Shown in pieces: positions 49,401 to 57,578 of a DNA stretch of 64,000 nt. Position 1 is the first letter of the stretch, and every line of letters begins with the position of its first letter. The position numbers and the translations under genes are program-made. The stretch comes from Streptomyces sp. WAC08241 (GTDB lineage Bacteria > Actinomycetota > Actinomycetes > Streptomycetales > Streptomycetaceae), in the NCBI GenBank assembly GCA_007858575.1, contig CP042279.1, positions 3,846,501 through 3,910,500 on the forward strand, in the 5' to 3' direction. The notes below the pieces were generated by a model, which saw nothing but the letters and a program-made list of their open reading frames with translations, did no database searches and was not told the DNA's origin.

Positions 49401-49724
49401 GGAACAGCAGCAGAACGAAGCCGATGGCACCGACGCATGGCGCTCGACCAACGACGAGCGCTGGCAGCGGGCCGGAAAGCTCAAGGACCCGAAGGCGGGC
49501 GGGGTCACCTCGTCCGGTCTCCCCCGACGCGTCCCCAAGGCCAACCTGGTCGAGGGCACGGCTGAGCAGACCCCGCAGGGCGGCCCCCAGGTCTCCCGCG
49601 CACCCGAGGACGTACGGGGCAGGTTGAGCAACCTGCGCCGGGGCGTTCAGCAGGGACGCAACGCGGAACGGACACGAACGGATCGGGCCTCGGCCCGGGC
49701 AGTACCTACAACCAGGAGCGTTAG
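46426..49724 (+). CDS. cvnA2: Conservon sensor histidine kinase CvnA, second copy (frame interrupted)
   Basis: About 1,100 codons with the same plan as the first copy: helix AILLIPVLVGLVMGGF, sensor domain, second helix GAIVVVALLAAFILAGMM, HAMP, LFKLDHLATRMRRNGENL, the N box HLLAELLENATTFSSP and G1 DKGIGLTAEDF. The tail is rich in Gln, Tyr and Glu with EYGQEQ and GQEYAQEQ repeats, unlike the Pro-rich tail of the first copy, and ends GLPRRVPKANLVEGT before a basic segment that is similar in both copies. The GTG start at 46,426 follows GAGAGG. Frame changes lie near 46,780, 47,105, 48,055, 48,090, 48,415, 48,930 and 49,670. Confidence 0.92.
48830..48990 (+). repeat. Gln/Tyr/Glu repeats in the CvnA2 tail
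   Basis: Repeated DNA units encode QEYGQ, GQEYAQEQ and EYA segments. They are low-complexity and likely disordered. Confidence 0.7.
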
Positions 49725-49725
49725 T

Positions 49726-50143
49726 GTGAGCATGAGCCAGGCGGCGCAGAATCTGAACTGGTTGATCACCAACTTCGTGGACAACACCCCCGGGGTGTCC
49801 CACACGGTGGTGGTCTCCGCCGACGGACTCCTGCTGGCGATGTCCGAGGGCTTCCCCGGGACCGCGCCGACCAGTTGGCGGCCGTCGCGTCCGGACTGAC
49901 TCGCTGACCGCGGGCGCGTCCCGGATCTTCGAGGGCGGTGCGGTCAACCAGACCGTGGTGGAGATGGAGCGCGGCTTCCTCTTCATCATGTCGATCTCGG
50001 ACGGCTCCTCGCTGGCCGTCCTCGCCCACCCCGAGGCGGACATCGGCCTCGTGGGCTACGAGATGGCCCTGCTCGTGGACCGCGCGGGCACCGTCCTGAC
50101 CCCCGATCTCCGGGCGGAACTCCAGGGCAGTCTCCTCAACTGA
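49726..50143 (+). CDS. cvnB2: Roadblock/LC7-domain protein CvnB, second copy (frame interrupted)
   Basis: About 139 residues from a GTG two bases after the cvnA2 stop codon (an ATG six bases on is the alternative). The first 130 bases are almost identical to those of cvnB1. VVEMERGFLFIMSISDGSSL and DLRAELQGSLLN follow. Two bases are missing (about 49,857 and 49,900). Confidence 0.9.
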
Positions 50144-50247
50144 CCGTTCTCAACCAACAGACAGATCGTACGTTTCGCGCCACCGCCCCGTAAGGTGCGG
50201 TGGCGCGCTCCAAGGACATGGACCGCGAGGCAGTCGGAGGAGGAAAC

Positions 50248-50796
50248 GTGGGAACACCCCCGGGCGGGAGCCCTTACAACGGTTACGACGCGCGCCAGGC
50301 GCCGCTGGGCGACGCCGCGCAGAACCGGTTCAACTTTCCCTCCGCACCGAGCGGACAGGGTGGGGCACAGCCCTACCGGCAGCCGCACGCCCCGTCGGCA
50401 CCCGCCGGCCCGTCCGCCTCGCGCGGCCCGTCCGCCCAGGGCGGTTCGGGCGGGCACAACCCGCTGGTGCGTCCGTACGCGATGACCGGCGGCCGGACCA
50501 GGCCGCGTTACCAGCTCGCCATCGAGGCGTTGGTCAGTACGACGGCCGATCCGTCCCGGCTGCAGGGCAGTTGCCCGAGCACCAGCGGATCTGCCGGCTC
50601 TGCTTCGAGATCAAGTCGGTCGCCGAGATCTCGGCACTTCTCTCCATCCCCCTCGGCGTCGCCCGAATCCTCGTCGCCGACCTGGCCGAGGCCGGACTCG
50701 TCGCCATCCACCAGCCCGGCGGCGACGAGGGCCGCCGGCGGTCAGCCAGACGTGACACTGCTCGAAAGGGTGCTCAGTGGACTTCGCAAGCTCTAG
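50248..50796 (+). CDS. cvnC2: DUF742 protein CvnC, second copy
   Basis: About 182 residues. The GTG start follows GGAGGAGGAAAC. The N-terminal 75 residues are a Gly/Pro/Ser-rich extension (TPPGGSPYNGYDARQAPLGD) absent from the first copy, followed by NPLVRPYAMTGGRTRPRYQL. The segment 50,565-50,735 is shifted out of frame and then restored; the other frame reads SALLSIPLGVARILVADLAEAG. It ends VTLLERVLSGLRKL, overlapping cvnD2 by 20 bases. Confidence 0.9.
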   Translation: MGTPPGGSPYNGYDARQAPLGDAAQNRFNFPSAPSGQGGAQPYRQPHAPSAPAGPSASRGPSAQGGSGGHNPLVRPYAMTGGRTRPRYQLAIEALVSTTADPSRLQGSCPSTSGSAGSASRSSRSPRSRHFSPSPSASPESSSPTWPRPDSSPSTSPAATRAAGGQPDVTLLERVLSGLRKL

Positions 50797-51358
50797 CGGC
50801 GGCGCGGCCCGTTCAACCACCAGCGCGAAGATCGTGGTGGCGGGTGGCTTCGGCGTGGGCAAGACCACGTTCGTCGGCGCCGTCTCGGAGATCAATCCGC
50901 TGCGTACCGAAGCCGTCATGACGTCCGCCTCGGCGGGCATCGACGACCTCACCCACACCGGCGACAAGACGACGACGACCGTCGCCATGGACTTCGGCCG
51001 CATCACGCTCGACCAGGACCTGATCCTGTACCTGTTCGGCACCCCCGGACAGGACCGCTTCTGGTTCATGTGGGACGACCTCGTCCGCGGTGCCATCGGC
51101 GCCGTCGTCCTCGTCGACACCCGCCGCCTCGCGGACTGTTTCCCGGCGGTGGACTACTTCGAGAACTCGGGACTGCCGTTCGTCATCGCCCTCAACGGCT
51201 TCGACGGCAACCAGCCCTACCAGCCCGAGGAAGTCCGCGAGGCCCTCCAGATCGGCCCCGACACCCCCATCATCACCACCGACGCCCGCCACCGCGCCGA
51301 CGCCAAGAGCGCGCTCATCACCCTCGTCGAGCACGCCCTCATGGCCCGACTGCGGTAG
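50777..51358 (+). CDS. cvnD2: Small GTPase CvnD, second copy
   Basis: Intact 193-aa GTPase, nearly identical to CvnD1 (P-loop GGFGVGKTTF, G3 GTPGQDRFWFMW). The intact frame supports the view that the break in cvnD1 is an error. It is followed by a strong terminator that closes the conservon. Confidence 0.96.
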   Translation: MDFASSSGGAARSTTSAKIVVAGGFGVGKTTFVGAVSEINPLRTEAVMTSASAGIDDLTHTGDKTTTTVAMDFGRITLDQDLILYLFGTPGQDRFWFMWDDLVRGAIGAVVLVDTRRLADCFPAVDYFENSGLPFVIALNGFDGNQPYQPEEVREALQIGPDTPIITTDARHRADAKSALITLVEHALMARLR

Positions 51359-51375
51359 CTGTCCCCCGCGTCGTA

Positions 51376-51417
51376 CGCCGAAGGCCGCGTTCCCCGCCCG
51401 GGACGCGGCCTTCGGCG
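51376..51417 (+). terminator. Terminator after the second conservon
   Basis: A perfect 15-bp stem, CGCCGAAGGCCGCGT and ACGCGGCCTTCGGCG, with a 12-base loop lies 18 bp past cvnD2. Confidence 0.85.
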
Positions 51418-51508
51418 CATTCCGGCATATGCCGCCATGTGCGGAAAGCCCTCCCGGGAACGGGCGTCTCCACTACGTTGTGCGGACGGGGACCTCGGGG
51501 AGGAAGAC

Positions 51509-52559
51509 ATGGGCCTTGGTGACGGCACGCGCCGGATCGGGCAGTTCACCGTCGTCCGCACGCTCGGCGGCGGGGGCATGGGCAAGGTGTACCTCTGCCG
51601 GACGCCCGCCGGACAGCGGCTCGCGGTCAAGGTGATCCGCCGGGAGCTGGCGGACCTGCACGACATCAGGCTGCGGTTCGCCCGCGAGGTGAAGGCCCTG
51701 CGCGCCGTGCACAGCCCGTACACCGTCCCGGTCTACGACGCCGAGACGGCCGTCCCGCCGCTCTGGCTCGCCACCCGGTACGTGGACGGCCCGACTCTGG
51801 AGGCCCGGGTGTCCACGGCGGGCCCGCTGCGGCTGCCGGAGGCGGCCGGACTGGGCGGGATGCTCGCGGAGGCCCTGTCGGAGGTGCACGCGCGCGGGGT
51901 GATCCACCGCGACCTCAAGCCGAGCAACATCATCCTGGAGCGCGGCGAGCCCCGGCTCATCGACTTCGGGATCGCCCGGTCGGCGACGGCGCGGGGCTGA
52001 CGCTCCCGGGAACCGTGCTCGGCACCCACGGCTACATGGCGCCCGAGCAGCTCCTCGGGCGGGAGCCGACGCCCGCCGTGGACGTCTTCGCGCTCGGCGC
52101 CGTCCTCACGTACGCGGCGACGGGCCGGCCGCCGTTCGGCACCGGCGCGGCCGCGAGCGGGCGCATCGCCCGGGGCGACCGGCCCCGGCTCGCCCGGGTC
52201 CCGGCCCCGCTCGCGGAGGTCGTCGCCGCCTGCCTGGCCGGCGACCCGGCCGCCCGTCCCCTTCCCGCCGACCTCACGGCTGCCCTCGGCGCCCTCCTGG
52301 CGGAGGAGCCCACCGCCGGCCGCGTCCCGGCACCGGGGCCGGTACCGGGGCCGGTGCCTGTGCCTGGCCCGGTTCCGGTGCCGGTGCCGGTGCCGCGTCG
52401 GCGCACCGAACCGGTGTGCGATCCGCCGCACCGCTGCCACGTGCCCGCGCCGGGCGGGCTGCCGATCCGTGCGCCCTGCGCCCGGTCGCCGCCCGGCTCC
52501 TCGGCGCCGGGATGACCCGCTCGCTGATCCGGAAGGCGGTGGAGCACGGTGCCCGCTGA
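51509..52559 (+). CDS. Soluble Ser/Thr protein kinase (frame interrupted)
   Basis: About 350 codons from an ATG after GGGGAGGAAG. A complete Hanks-type kinase domain is present: glycine loop TLGGGGMGKVYL, LAVKVIRRE (ATP lysine), the catalytic loop VIHRDLKPSN, LIDFGIARS, the TLPGTVLGTHGYMAPEQ activation segment and VDVFALGAVLTYAATG. A linker of alternating PGPVPGPVPVP follows, then a short C-terminus ending KAVEHGAR that is reached by a frame change near 52,440. A first frame change lies near 51,990. No membrane helix. Its stop overlaps the next gene by 11 bases, so it belongs to the downstream cluster. Confidence 0.9.
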
Positions 52560-53025
52560 ACACGTCGTCGAACTGCGCGACGGCTGGGAGACGCTGGTCC
52601 GGGGAGTGGGCCCGCCGCCGCGGCGAACCCGTCACCGGCGAGGACGGCGCCCTGTGGCTGGAGACGCAGGCGGGCGGCCCGTCCGGCCTCCGGCTCACCG
52701 TGGACATCAGCCGTGCCGCCGGTTCGCTCGTGGTGGCCGTCACGGACGGGACCCTCGTTCCGGCCGACCGGCTCGCGCCGACGGCGGCGGCCGCGACCGC
52801 CTGGAACTCCCGCGAGGTGACGCCGACGGCGGTCCTGGGGACGCCCGCAGCGAGACGCCGCTGCTCTCCTCCGTCCTCGCGCTGCCCCTGGCCGCCCACC
52901 TGTCCCCCACCGGCCTCGCGACGACGCTGGACACGCTGCTCGACCGGTCGGTCCGGCTGCTGCGCGAGTGCCACGACCTCGGATTCATCCTGCGGAGCGG
53001 CGATGACCTCACCACGCGGGGGTGA
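52549..53025 (+). CDS. Possible YbjN/secretion-chaperone-like protein (frame interrupted)
   Basis: About 160 residues: PAEHVVELRDGWETLVRG, ALWLETQAGGPSGLRLTVDI, GSLVVAVTDGTLVPADRLAP, then SSVLALPLAAHLSPTGLATT and SVRLLRECHDLGFILRSGDD. The alternating strand pattern and the late ...LSPTGLATTLDTLLD segment resemble YbjN / type III chaperone-like proteins; this is a fold-level guess. It starts inside the kinase gene and ends 4 bases before the next gene. Frame changes lie near 52,605 and 52,850. Confidence 0.65.
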   Translation: MPAEHVVELRDGWETLVRGVGPPPRRTRHRRGRRPVAGDAGGRPVRPPAHRGHQPCRRFARGGRHGRDPRSGRPARADGGGRDRLELPRGDADGGPGDARSETPLLSSVLALPLAAHLSPTGLATTLDTLLDRSVRLLRECHDLGFILRSGDDLTTRG

Positions 53026-53029
53026 ACGG

Positions 53030-53936
53030 ATGGAATGGCTCGCCGTTCTCCTGACGGTCGCGGTGGTCCCCTGGGCCTGACGCTCGTCGTCCTGTGGACG
53101 AGCACGGCTTCCTGGCTCCCCGGGTCCCGGCGCACGAAACGGGACCGGGAGCGGGAACAGAAGCGGGATTCCGGGCGGGAACCGGTGCTCGGCCGGGACC
53201 CCGTACGAGGACGGGAACCGGGACCCGCGCAGAGGCGGGAGCCGGGGTCCCGGCAGCAGCCCGATGCCCGGCGGCCGCCGGAGTCCGGCGCCGGTGGTCC
53301 GGGCCGCCCCCGGGAGACCGGAGGGCCCGGACGGCCGGTTCCGCCGCCCGTACCGCCGCCTCGGCTGCGGGACCACGCGGAGCGGCTGAGGGACGCCGGG
53401 CGGTCGCTCCTGGACAGTGCCGCCCACGTCCTGCCGTACCGCGGCGGCCCGGAGCCGCACGAGGAGCCGCCCCGCACACGGCCCCGCACCCCGCCCCGCA
53501 CGCGCGGCCGTTCCCCGGGGAGCGGCCCCGGACGGCGGTCCCCTTCGCCGCGCACCGGTCCGAGTCGGAGAACGACACCGCGACCCGGGCCGTCCCGGCC
53601 GCGCCCGTCGCACCGGCCCTCCCGGTCGCCCAGGCCGCTCCGGCCGTCCCCACCCCCGCCGCCGCTCCGGTCGCGGGACCGGACGAGCCGGACGAGCCGG
53701 ACGACGGGGACCGGGACCGGGACCTCGACACCCTCGCGCTCGCGCCCGGACGCAGGGCCGTGGCGACCGTCGCGACCTGGCTGCGGCCCCACGGCTACGT
53801 GGAGTGGGACGGGGCCCTGTGCCGCGCCCACTGGCAGGGCGCCGCGTCGGCCTACCCGCGTCCCGGCGACATGGTCCGCGTCACGGAGCACCCGGAGTCC
53901 GATCCGCCGCTCCTCCGGGCCCTCCCGCTCCACTGA
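53030..53936 (+). CDS. Membrane protein with disordered linker and NfeD-like OB domain (frame interrupted)
   Basis: An N-terminal hydrophobic segment (MEWLAVLLTVAVVPW then GLTLVVLW) is followed by about 200 residues rich in Arg, Pro, Glu and Ala with GREPG/RREPG-type repeats. The C-terminal 70 residues, RAVATVATWLRPHGYVEWDG, LCRAHWQGAAS and PRPGDMVRVTEH, match the pattern of the NfeD C-terminal OB fold. The assignment is by pattern only. Frame changes lie near 53,080 and 53,500. It may link the kinase proteins to the membrane. Confidence 0.6.
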
Positions 53937-54033
53937 AACCCTTCCGCTCCACCGACCCTCCCCTCCCGGCCGGCCGCGCACCGCCGCACCGCGCCGCGAC
54001 GCCCACCCGTCCCCACCGCTCCACGGAGTAGCC

Positions 54034-54822
54034 GTGTCTCCCACCAGCAGTTCCGACGAAGTCCCGCTCCCCGTGCCGTACATGGGGTTCGAATTCGACA
54101 GCGCCCAGCGGCTGCCGCTCCTGCTCTGCCTGGACACCTCCTCCTCGCTGAGCTCGAACGGTGCCATCGGGTCGCTCAACTCGGCCCTCGCCTCGTGGGC
54201 GACGAGCCTCACCGAGGACATGGCGCTCAGCGCCGCCGTCGACGTCGCCGTCATCACCTTCGGCGGGAGCGACGGCATCACCGTCTGGCAGGGGCCCGTA
54301 CCGCTCGGGCCCACCGCCCCGGAGTGGCCGCACAGCCCGTTCGTGCCCGCCCACGAGTTCAAGCCGCCGACGCTGCGCGCCCACGGCGTGACCCTCCTCG
54401 ACCGGGCGCTGCGCCTGGCGATGGAGGTCGTCACCGACTACAAGGCGGGGCTGCGCGCCGAGGGCCTGACCTACTACCGGCCGCAGATCTGCGTCGTCAC
54501 GGACGGCGCCCCCAGCGACGAGCGGGGCAGCTTCTCGTACGCCTACCGCGAGCTGCTGCCCGAACTGCGCAAGGCGGAGGAGGAGCGCCGGTTCCGGCTC
54601 TTCGCGGTCGGGGTCGGGGAGCGGCGCACGGGCGCGGAAGGGGTGCTGCAGGAGCTGGCCCCGCACTACCACGCGTGGCTGGACGGCTTCCCCTTCACGG
54701 AACTGCTCACCGCCATGTCGCACAGCGCCAAGGCCACCCAGGGCGGCGCGGCGGAGGCCGAGTTCCAGGAGATCTTCGCCCGGCTGAAGCGCCGGCGCGG
54801 CGGCGGGCAGGTCCCCGCGTGA
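54034..54822 (+). CDS. VWA-domain protein, TerY/YegL-like
   Basis: Intact frame of 262 aa from a GTG. The VWA domain starts RLPLLLCLDTSSSLSSNG, with the MIDAS motif DTSSS. VDVAVITFGGSDGITVWQGP, RAHGVTLLDRALRLAMEVVT (MIDAS threonine) and CVVTDGAPSDERGSF (MIDAS aspartate) follow. The full metal site is present. In the TerY-P triad a protein of this type is encoded with a PP2C phosphatase and a kinase, exactly as here. The stop overlaps the next start (GTGA). Confidence 0.92.
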   Translation: MSPTSSSDEVPLPVPYMGFEFDSAQRLPLLLCLDTSSSLSSNGAIGSLNSALASWATSLTEDMALSAAVDVAVITFGGSDGITVWQGPVPLGPTAPEWPHSPFVPAHEFKPPTLRAHGVTLLDRALRLAMEVVTDYKAGLRAEGLTYYRPQICVVTDGAPSDERGSFSYAYRELLPELRKAEEERRFRLFAVGVGERRTGAEGVLQELAPHYHAWLDGFPFTELLTAMSHSAKATQGGAAEAEFQEIFARLKRRRGGGQVPA

Positions 54823-55718
54823 CGGCGGCGGGCGGGCCGCCCGGGGACTGGCGGGTGCACGGGATCAGGTCGACCGGTTACCGGCACCTGCGGGAGGGGA
54901 CGCCCTGCCAGGACGCGCTGCGGTACCGGCGGACCTCCTCGGGCGGCCTCGTCCTCGCGGTGGCGGACGGCGCCGGGAGCGCGCCGCGCTCCCGGGAGGG
55001 GGCCGAGAAGGCCGTGCGGCTCGCGACGGACGCGTTCGCCCCGCTGGTGACGCCGTGGCGGCGGTTGCCGGACGCGCGGGCGCGCAAGGAGGAGCTGACC
55101 GGGGCGTTCCGGAAGGTGCGGGACGCGTTCCTGGACTGGTGCGCCGGTCCCCCGGCCCGTACGCGACCACGCTGACGGTGGTGGTCGTCGCCGAGGGGTG
55201 GCTGGGACAGCTCTCGATCGGCGACGGCCTGGTCCTGGTCCGCGCGGAGGAGGCGCGGGGCGGGGCCCGGGGAGCCGGGACCCGGCGACGCGGGGTCCGG
55301 CGACGCGGGTCGCGAAGCCGCCGGTCGCGAGGCCGCCGGTCACGGGTCCGCGCGGGAGCCGGCCGCCTCGTACCACCTGCTGCCCCGGACGCACACCGGC
55401 AGCGAGTACGCGAACGAGACCGTCTTCGTCGGCTCCCCCCGCGCCCTCGACCAGCTCCGGGTGGACTGCGTCCGGGACGACGCGATCGGCGGCGTGCTGC
55501 TGTCCACGGACGGGCTGACCCACGCCCTGCTCCGGCGCTCCCCGACCGGCCCTCCGCTGCCGCACGACGCCTTCCTCGGCCACCTCTTCGACCGGCTCGC
55601 CCGGCCCGACTACGACCACGACGAGGAGCAGGACCGGCTCTCGGCCTTCCTCGCCTCCGACCAGATCACCCGGGTGACCGGGGACGACAAGACTCTCCTG
55701 TGGGCGATACGGACATGA
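54819..55718 (+). CDS. PP2C-family protein phosphatase, YegK-like (frame interrupted)
   Basis: About 300 codons. Phosphatase motifs are REGTPCQDALRY, LVLAVADGAGSAPRSREGA (metal aspartate), GWLGQLSIGDG, VLLSTDGLTHAL and ITRVTGDDKTLLWAI (metal aspartate). A Gly/Ala/Glu-rich insert with REAAG repeats lies near 55,270-55,350. Frame changes lie near 55,160 and 55,265. The start overlaps the VWA gene and the stop overlaps the next gene (ATGA). It is expected to reverse phosphorylation by the neighbouring kinases (inference). Confidence 0.88.
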
Positions 55719-57288
55719 CATCCACCGACGGCACCGACGAGCACGGCCCCGCCCTGGTGTTGGGGGACGGCACCCGCGTCACCCGGGGGCCGAAGCCGCT
55801 GGGCACGGGCGGCCAGGGCAGGGTGTGGAGCATCGAGGAGCGCGCCGACCTCGCCGCCAAGATCTACGACCGTTCCCCGGAACCCGCGCAGTTGCGCCGG
55901 CTCGCGGCCATGCTGCGGGCCGATCCGCTCGCCGGGGAGCGGCTCGCGCCCGGTCAGCCGCCGATGCTGGTGTGGCCGGTGGTGCTGGTCGAGGCGGGCG
56001 GACGCCCGGTCGGGTACGGGATGCCGTACTGGACCCGGCGGCGCACACGCCGCTGAGCGGGCTGCTCCAGAAGCAGGTGCGGCTGCGCCGGTTCAACGGC
56101 CGGGCGCACTGGAAGTTCCTGCTCGGGGTGGCGACGAACCTCGCCTACATGACGGCGGAGCTGCACCAGCAGCGCTTCGTGGTGGGCGACCTGTCCAGCG
56201 CCAACGCGGTCGTGGACACGAACGGGTACGTCACCTTCCTCGACTGCGACTCGTTCGCCTTCACCGACTCCCCTGACCGGGGAGTCCTTCGGCTGCGACG
56301 TCTTCACGGACGACTACGCGAGCCCCGAGCGGCAGCGCGGGGAGCAGCCCACCCGGCAGTCGGACGACTTCGCGCTCGCGGTCCTCGTCTACCAGCTCCT
56401 CACCGCCGGGAACCACCCGTTCGACGGGGCGCCGCTGTACGGCTCCGAGGAGTCCACCCGCAAGGACAGCATCATGGCCGGCACGTCCTTCCTCGTCCAT
56501 CCGGACCGGGTGCGGGTGCCGGCGCAACTGCTTCCGGCCGAGGTGCTGCCGCCCCGGCTGGTGGAGCTGGCGCGGCGGACGTTCGGTCCGGGGCTGCGGG
56601 ACCCCGGCGGCGGCCCTCGTCGGCCGTGTGGCTGGACGCGCTCGACGAGGCCCGCGAGGGGACCGTGCAGTGTGCCGACGTACCGGAGCACCACTTCGGC
56701 GGGCACCTGGTCGACTGCCCGTGGTGCGGGCGCCGGGCGGACGGGCAGCCCGATCCGTTCGTCCCGGGCCCGGGGCGGTCGCCGGGGAGCGGGGCGGGGG
56801 CGTCGAGCAGGGCGAGTACGGGAGGTGCTGCGAGCAAGGCGGGCGCGTCGGCCGGTGCGTCGGGCCGGGCCTCCGCCAAGGCCTCCTCGTCCCCGCCTCC
56901 TCCCCCGCCGACATCCCGTCCGAAGCCGAGCCCGAAGCCCGACCCGGGCCCGAACCCGAAACCGGCCCCGAAGCCGACCGCTCAGGGAACGGCGAACACG
57001 CCCGGTGCGACGGGCACGGCGAGTACGAAGAGTGGGACGGGGACGGCAGGTACGACGGGCACGGCGAGTACGAAGAGTGCGACGGGCACGGCAGGTACGA
57101 CGGGCACGGCCGCCGAGAAGCCGGAGTCCGGGGCCGGAGCCGCCGCCTCCTCCTCCTCGTCCTCGTCCTCCCCTCCCCTCACCAAGGGCGGGATCGCGTT
57201 CGTCTGCGCGGCGTTCCTGATCCTCGTCGGCATCGTGGCCGCGGTGATCTGGGGGATCGTGGCGCTGGTCCAGGCACTGATCAACTAG
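55715..57288 (+). CDS. Kinase-like protein with zinc motif and C-terminal membrane helix, YegI-like (frame interrupted)
   Basis: About 525 codons. A kinase-type fold begins with KPLGTGGQGRVWSIEE and LAAKIYDR. The catalytic loop reads VVGDLSSANAVVD, with VGD in place of HRD, and the metal motif is LDCDSF in place of DFG. Then SPERQRGEQPTRQSDDFALAVLVYQLL and HPFDGAP (APE/F-helix region), and a CPWCGR zinc-type pair. A long Ser/Pro/Lys and TGTAGTTGTA-rich spacer leads to one membrane helix (IAFVCAAFLILVGIVAAVIWG). The order of genes and this divergent active site match YegI of the YegI-YegK-YegL set. Frame changes lie near 56,030, 56,270 and 56,610. Confidence 0.85.
56990..57115 (+). repeat. Gly/Thr/Ala-coding repeats in the YegI-like gene
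   Basis: Repeats of about 30-45 bases encode TGTASTKSGTGTAGTTG twice and vary by single changes. Confidence 0.75.
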
Positions 57289-57303
57289 CGTCCGGGCAGC
57301 GCG

Positions 57304-57340
57304 AAGGGCCGGGACCCGGTCTCCCCGGGTTCCGGCCCTT
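57304..57340. terminator. Bidirectional terminator between the signalling island and accE
   Basis: Arms AAGGGCCGGGACCCGG and CCGGGTTCCGGCCCTT (one G-T pair) enclose 5 bases. It lies 15 bp past the kinase-like gene and 18 bp beyond the accE stop. Confidence 0.85.
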
Positions 57341-57358
57341 CGGCGTGTTCGGCGGCGG

Positions 57359-57562
57359 TCAGCGCCAACTGTGCGGGGCGCGGAAGCCGTGCTCGCGCTC
57401 CAGGCGCCGCTAGCCGGCCGCGGTGCGGCCGCGGTGGGCGCCGGCGGTGTCGGCGGCGGGCTGGGCGGCGGCGCGGGCGAGGAGCACCGCGGTGATGGCG
57501 GCGAGCTCCTCGGGGTCGGCGTGGCCCTTCTCGACGCGCAGGAGATTGGCGGGAGTGGTCAT
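57359..57562 (-). CDS. accE: Acyl-CoA carboxylase epsilon subunit AccE, with an in-frame stop
   Basis: The small AccE stimulates the AccB carboxyltransferase in actinobacteria. It starts MTTPANLLRVEKGHADPEEL, with ITAVLLARAAA typical of the family. The frame meets TAG at 57,412-57,410, but in the same frame the conserved family ending RRLEREHGFRAPHSWR continues to a TGA. The TAG stands where most homologues have Trp (TGG). Either one base is wrong or the subunit lacks its last 17 residues. It follows accB with a 16-bp gap. Confidence 0.85.
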
Positions 57563-57578
57563 GGGAAGCGGGCTCCTC

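Noticed and set aside
51509..57288. Tellurium-resistance operon
   Set aside because: The triad resembles TerY-P, but no TerD-, TerB- or TerC-like genes are present, so a tellurite function is not supported.
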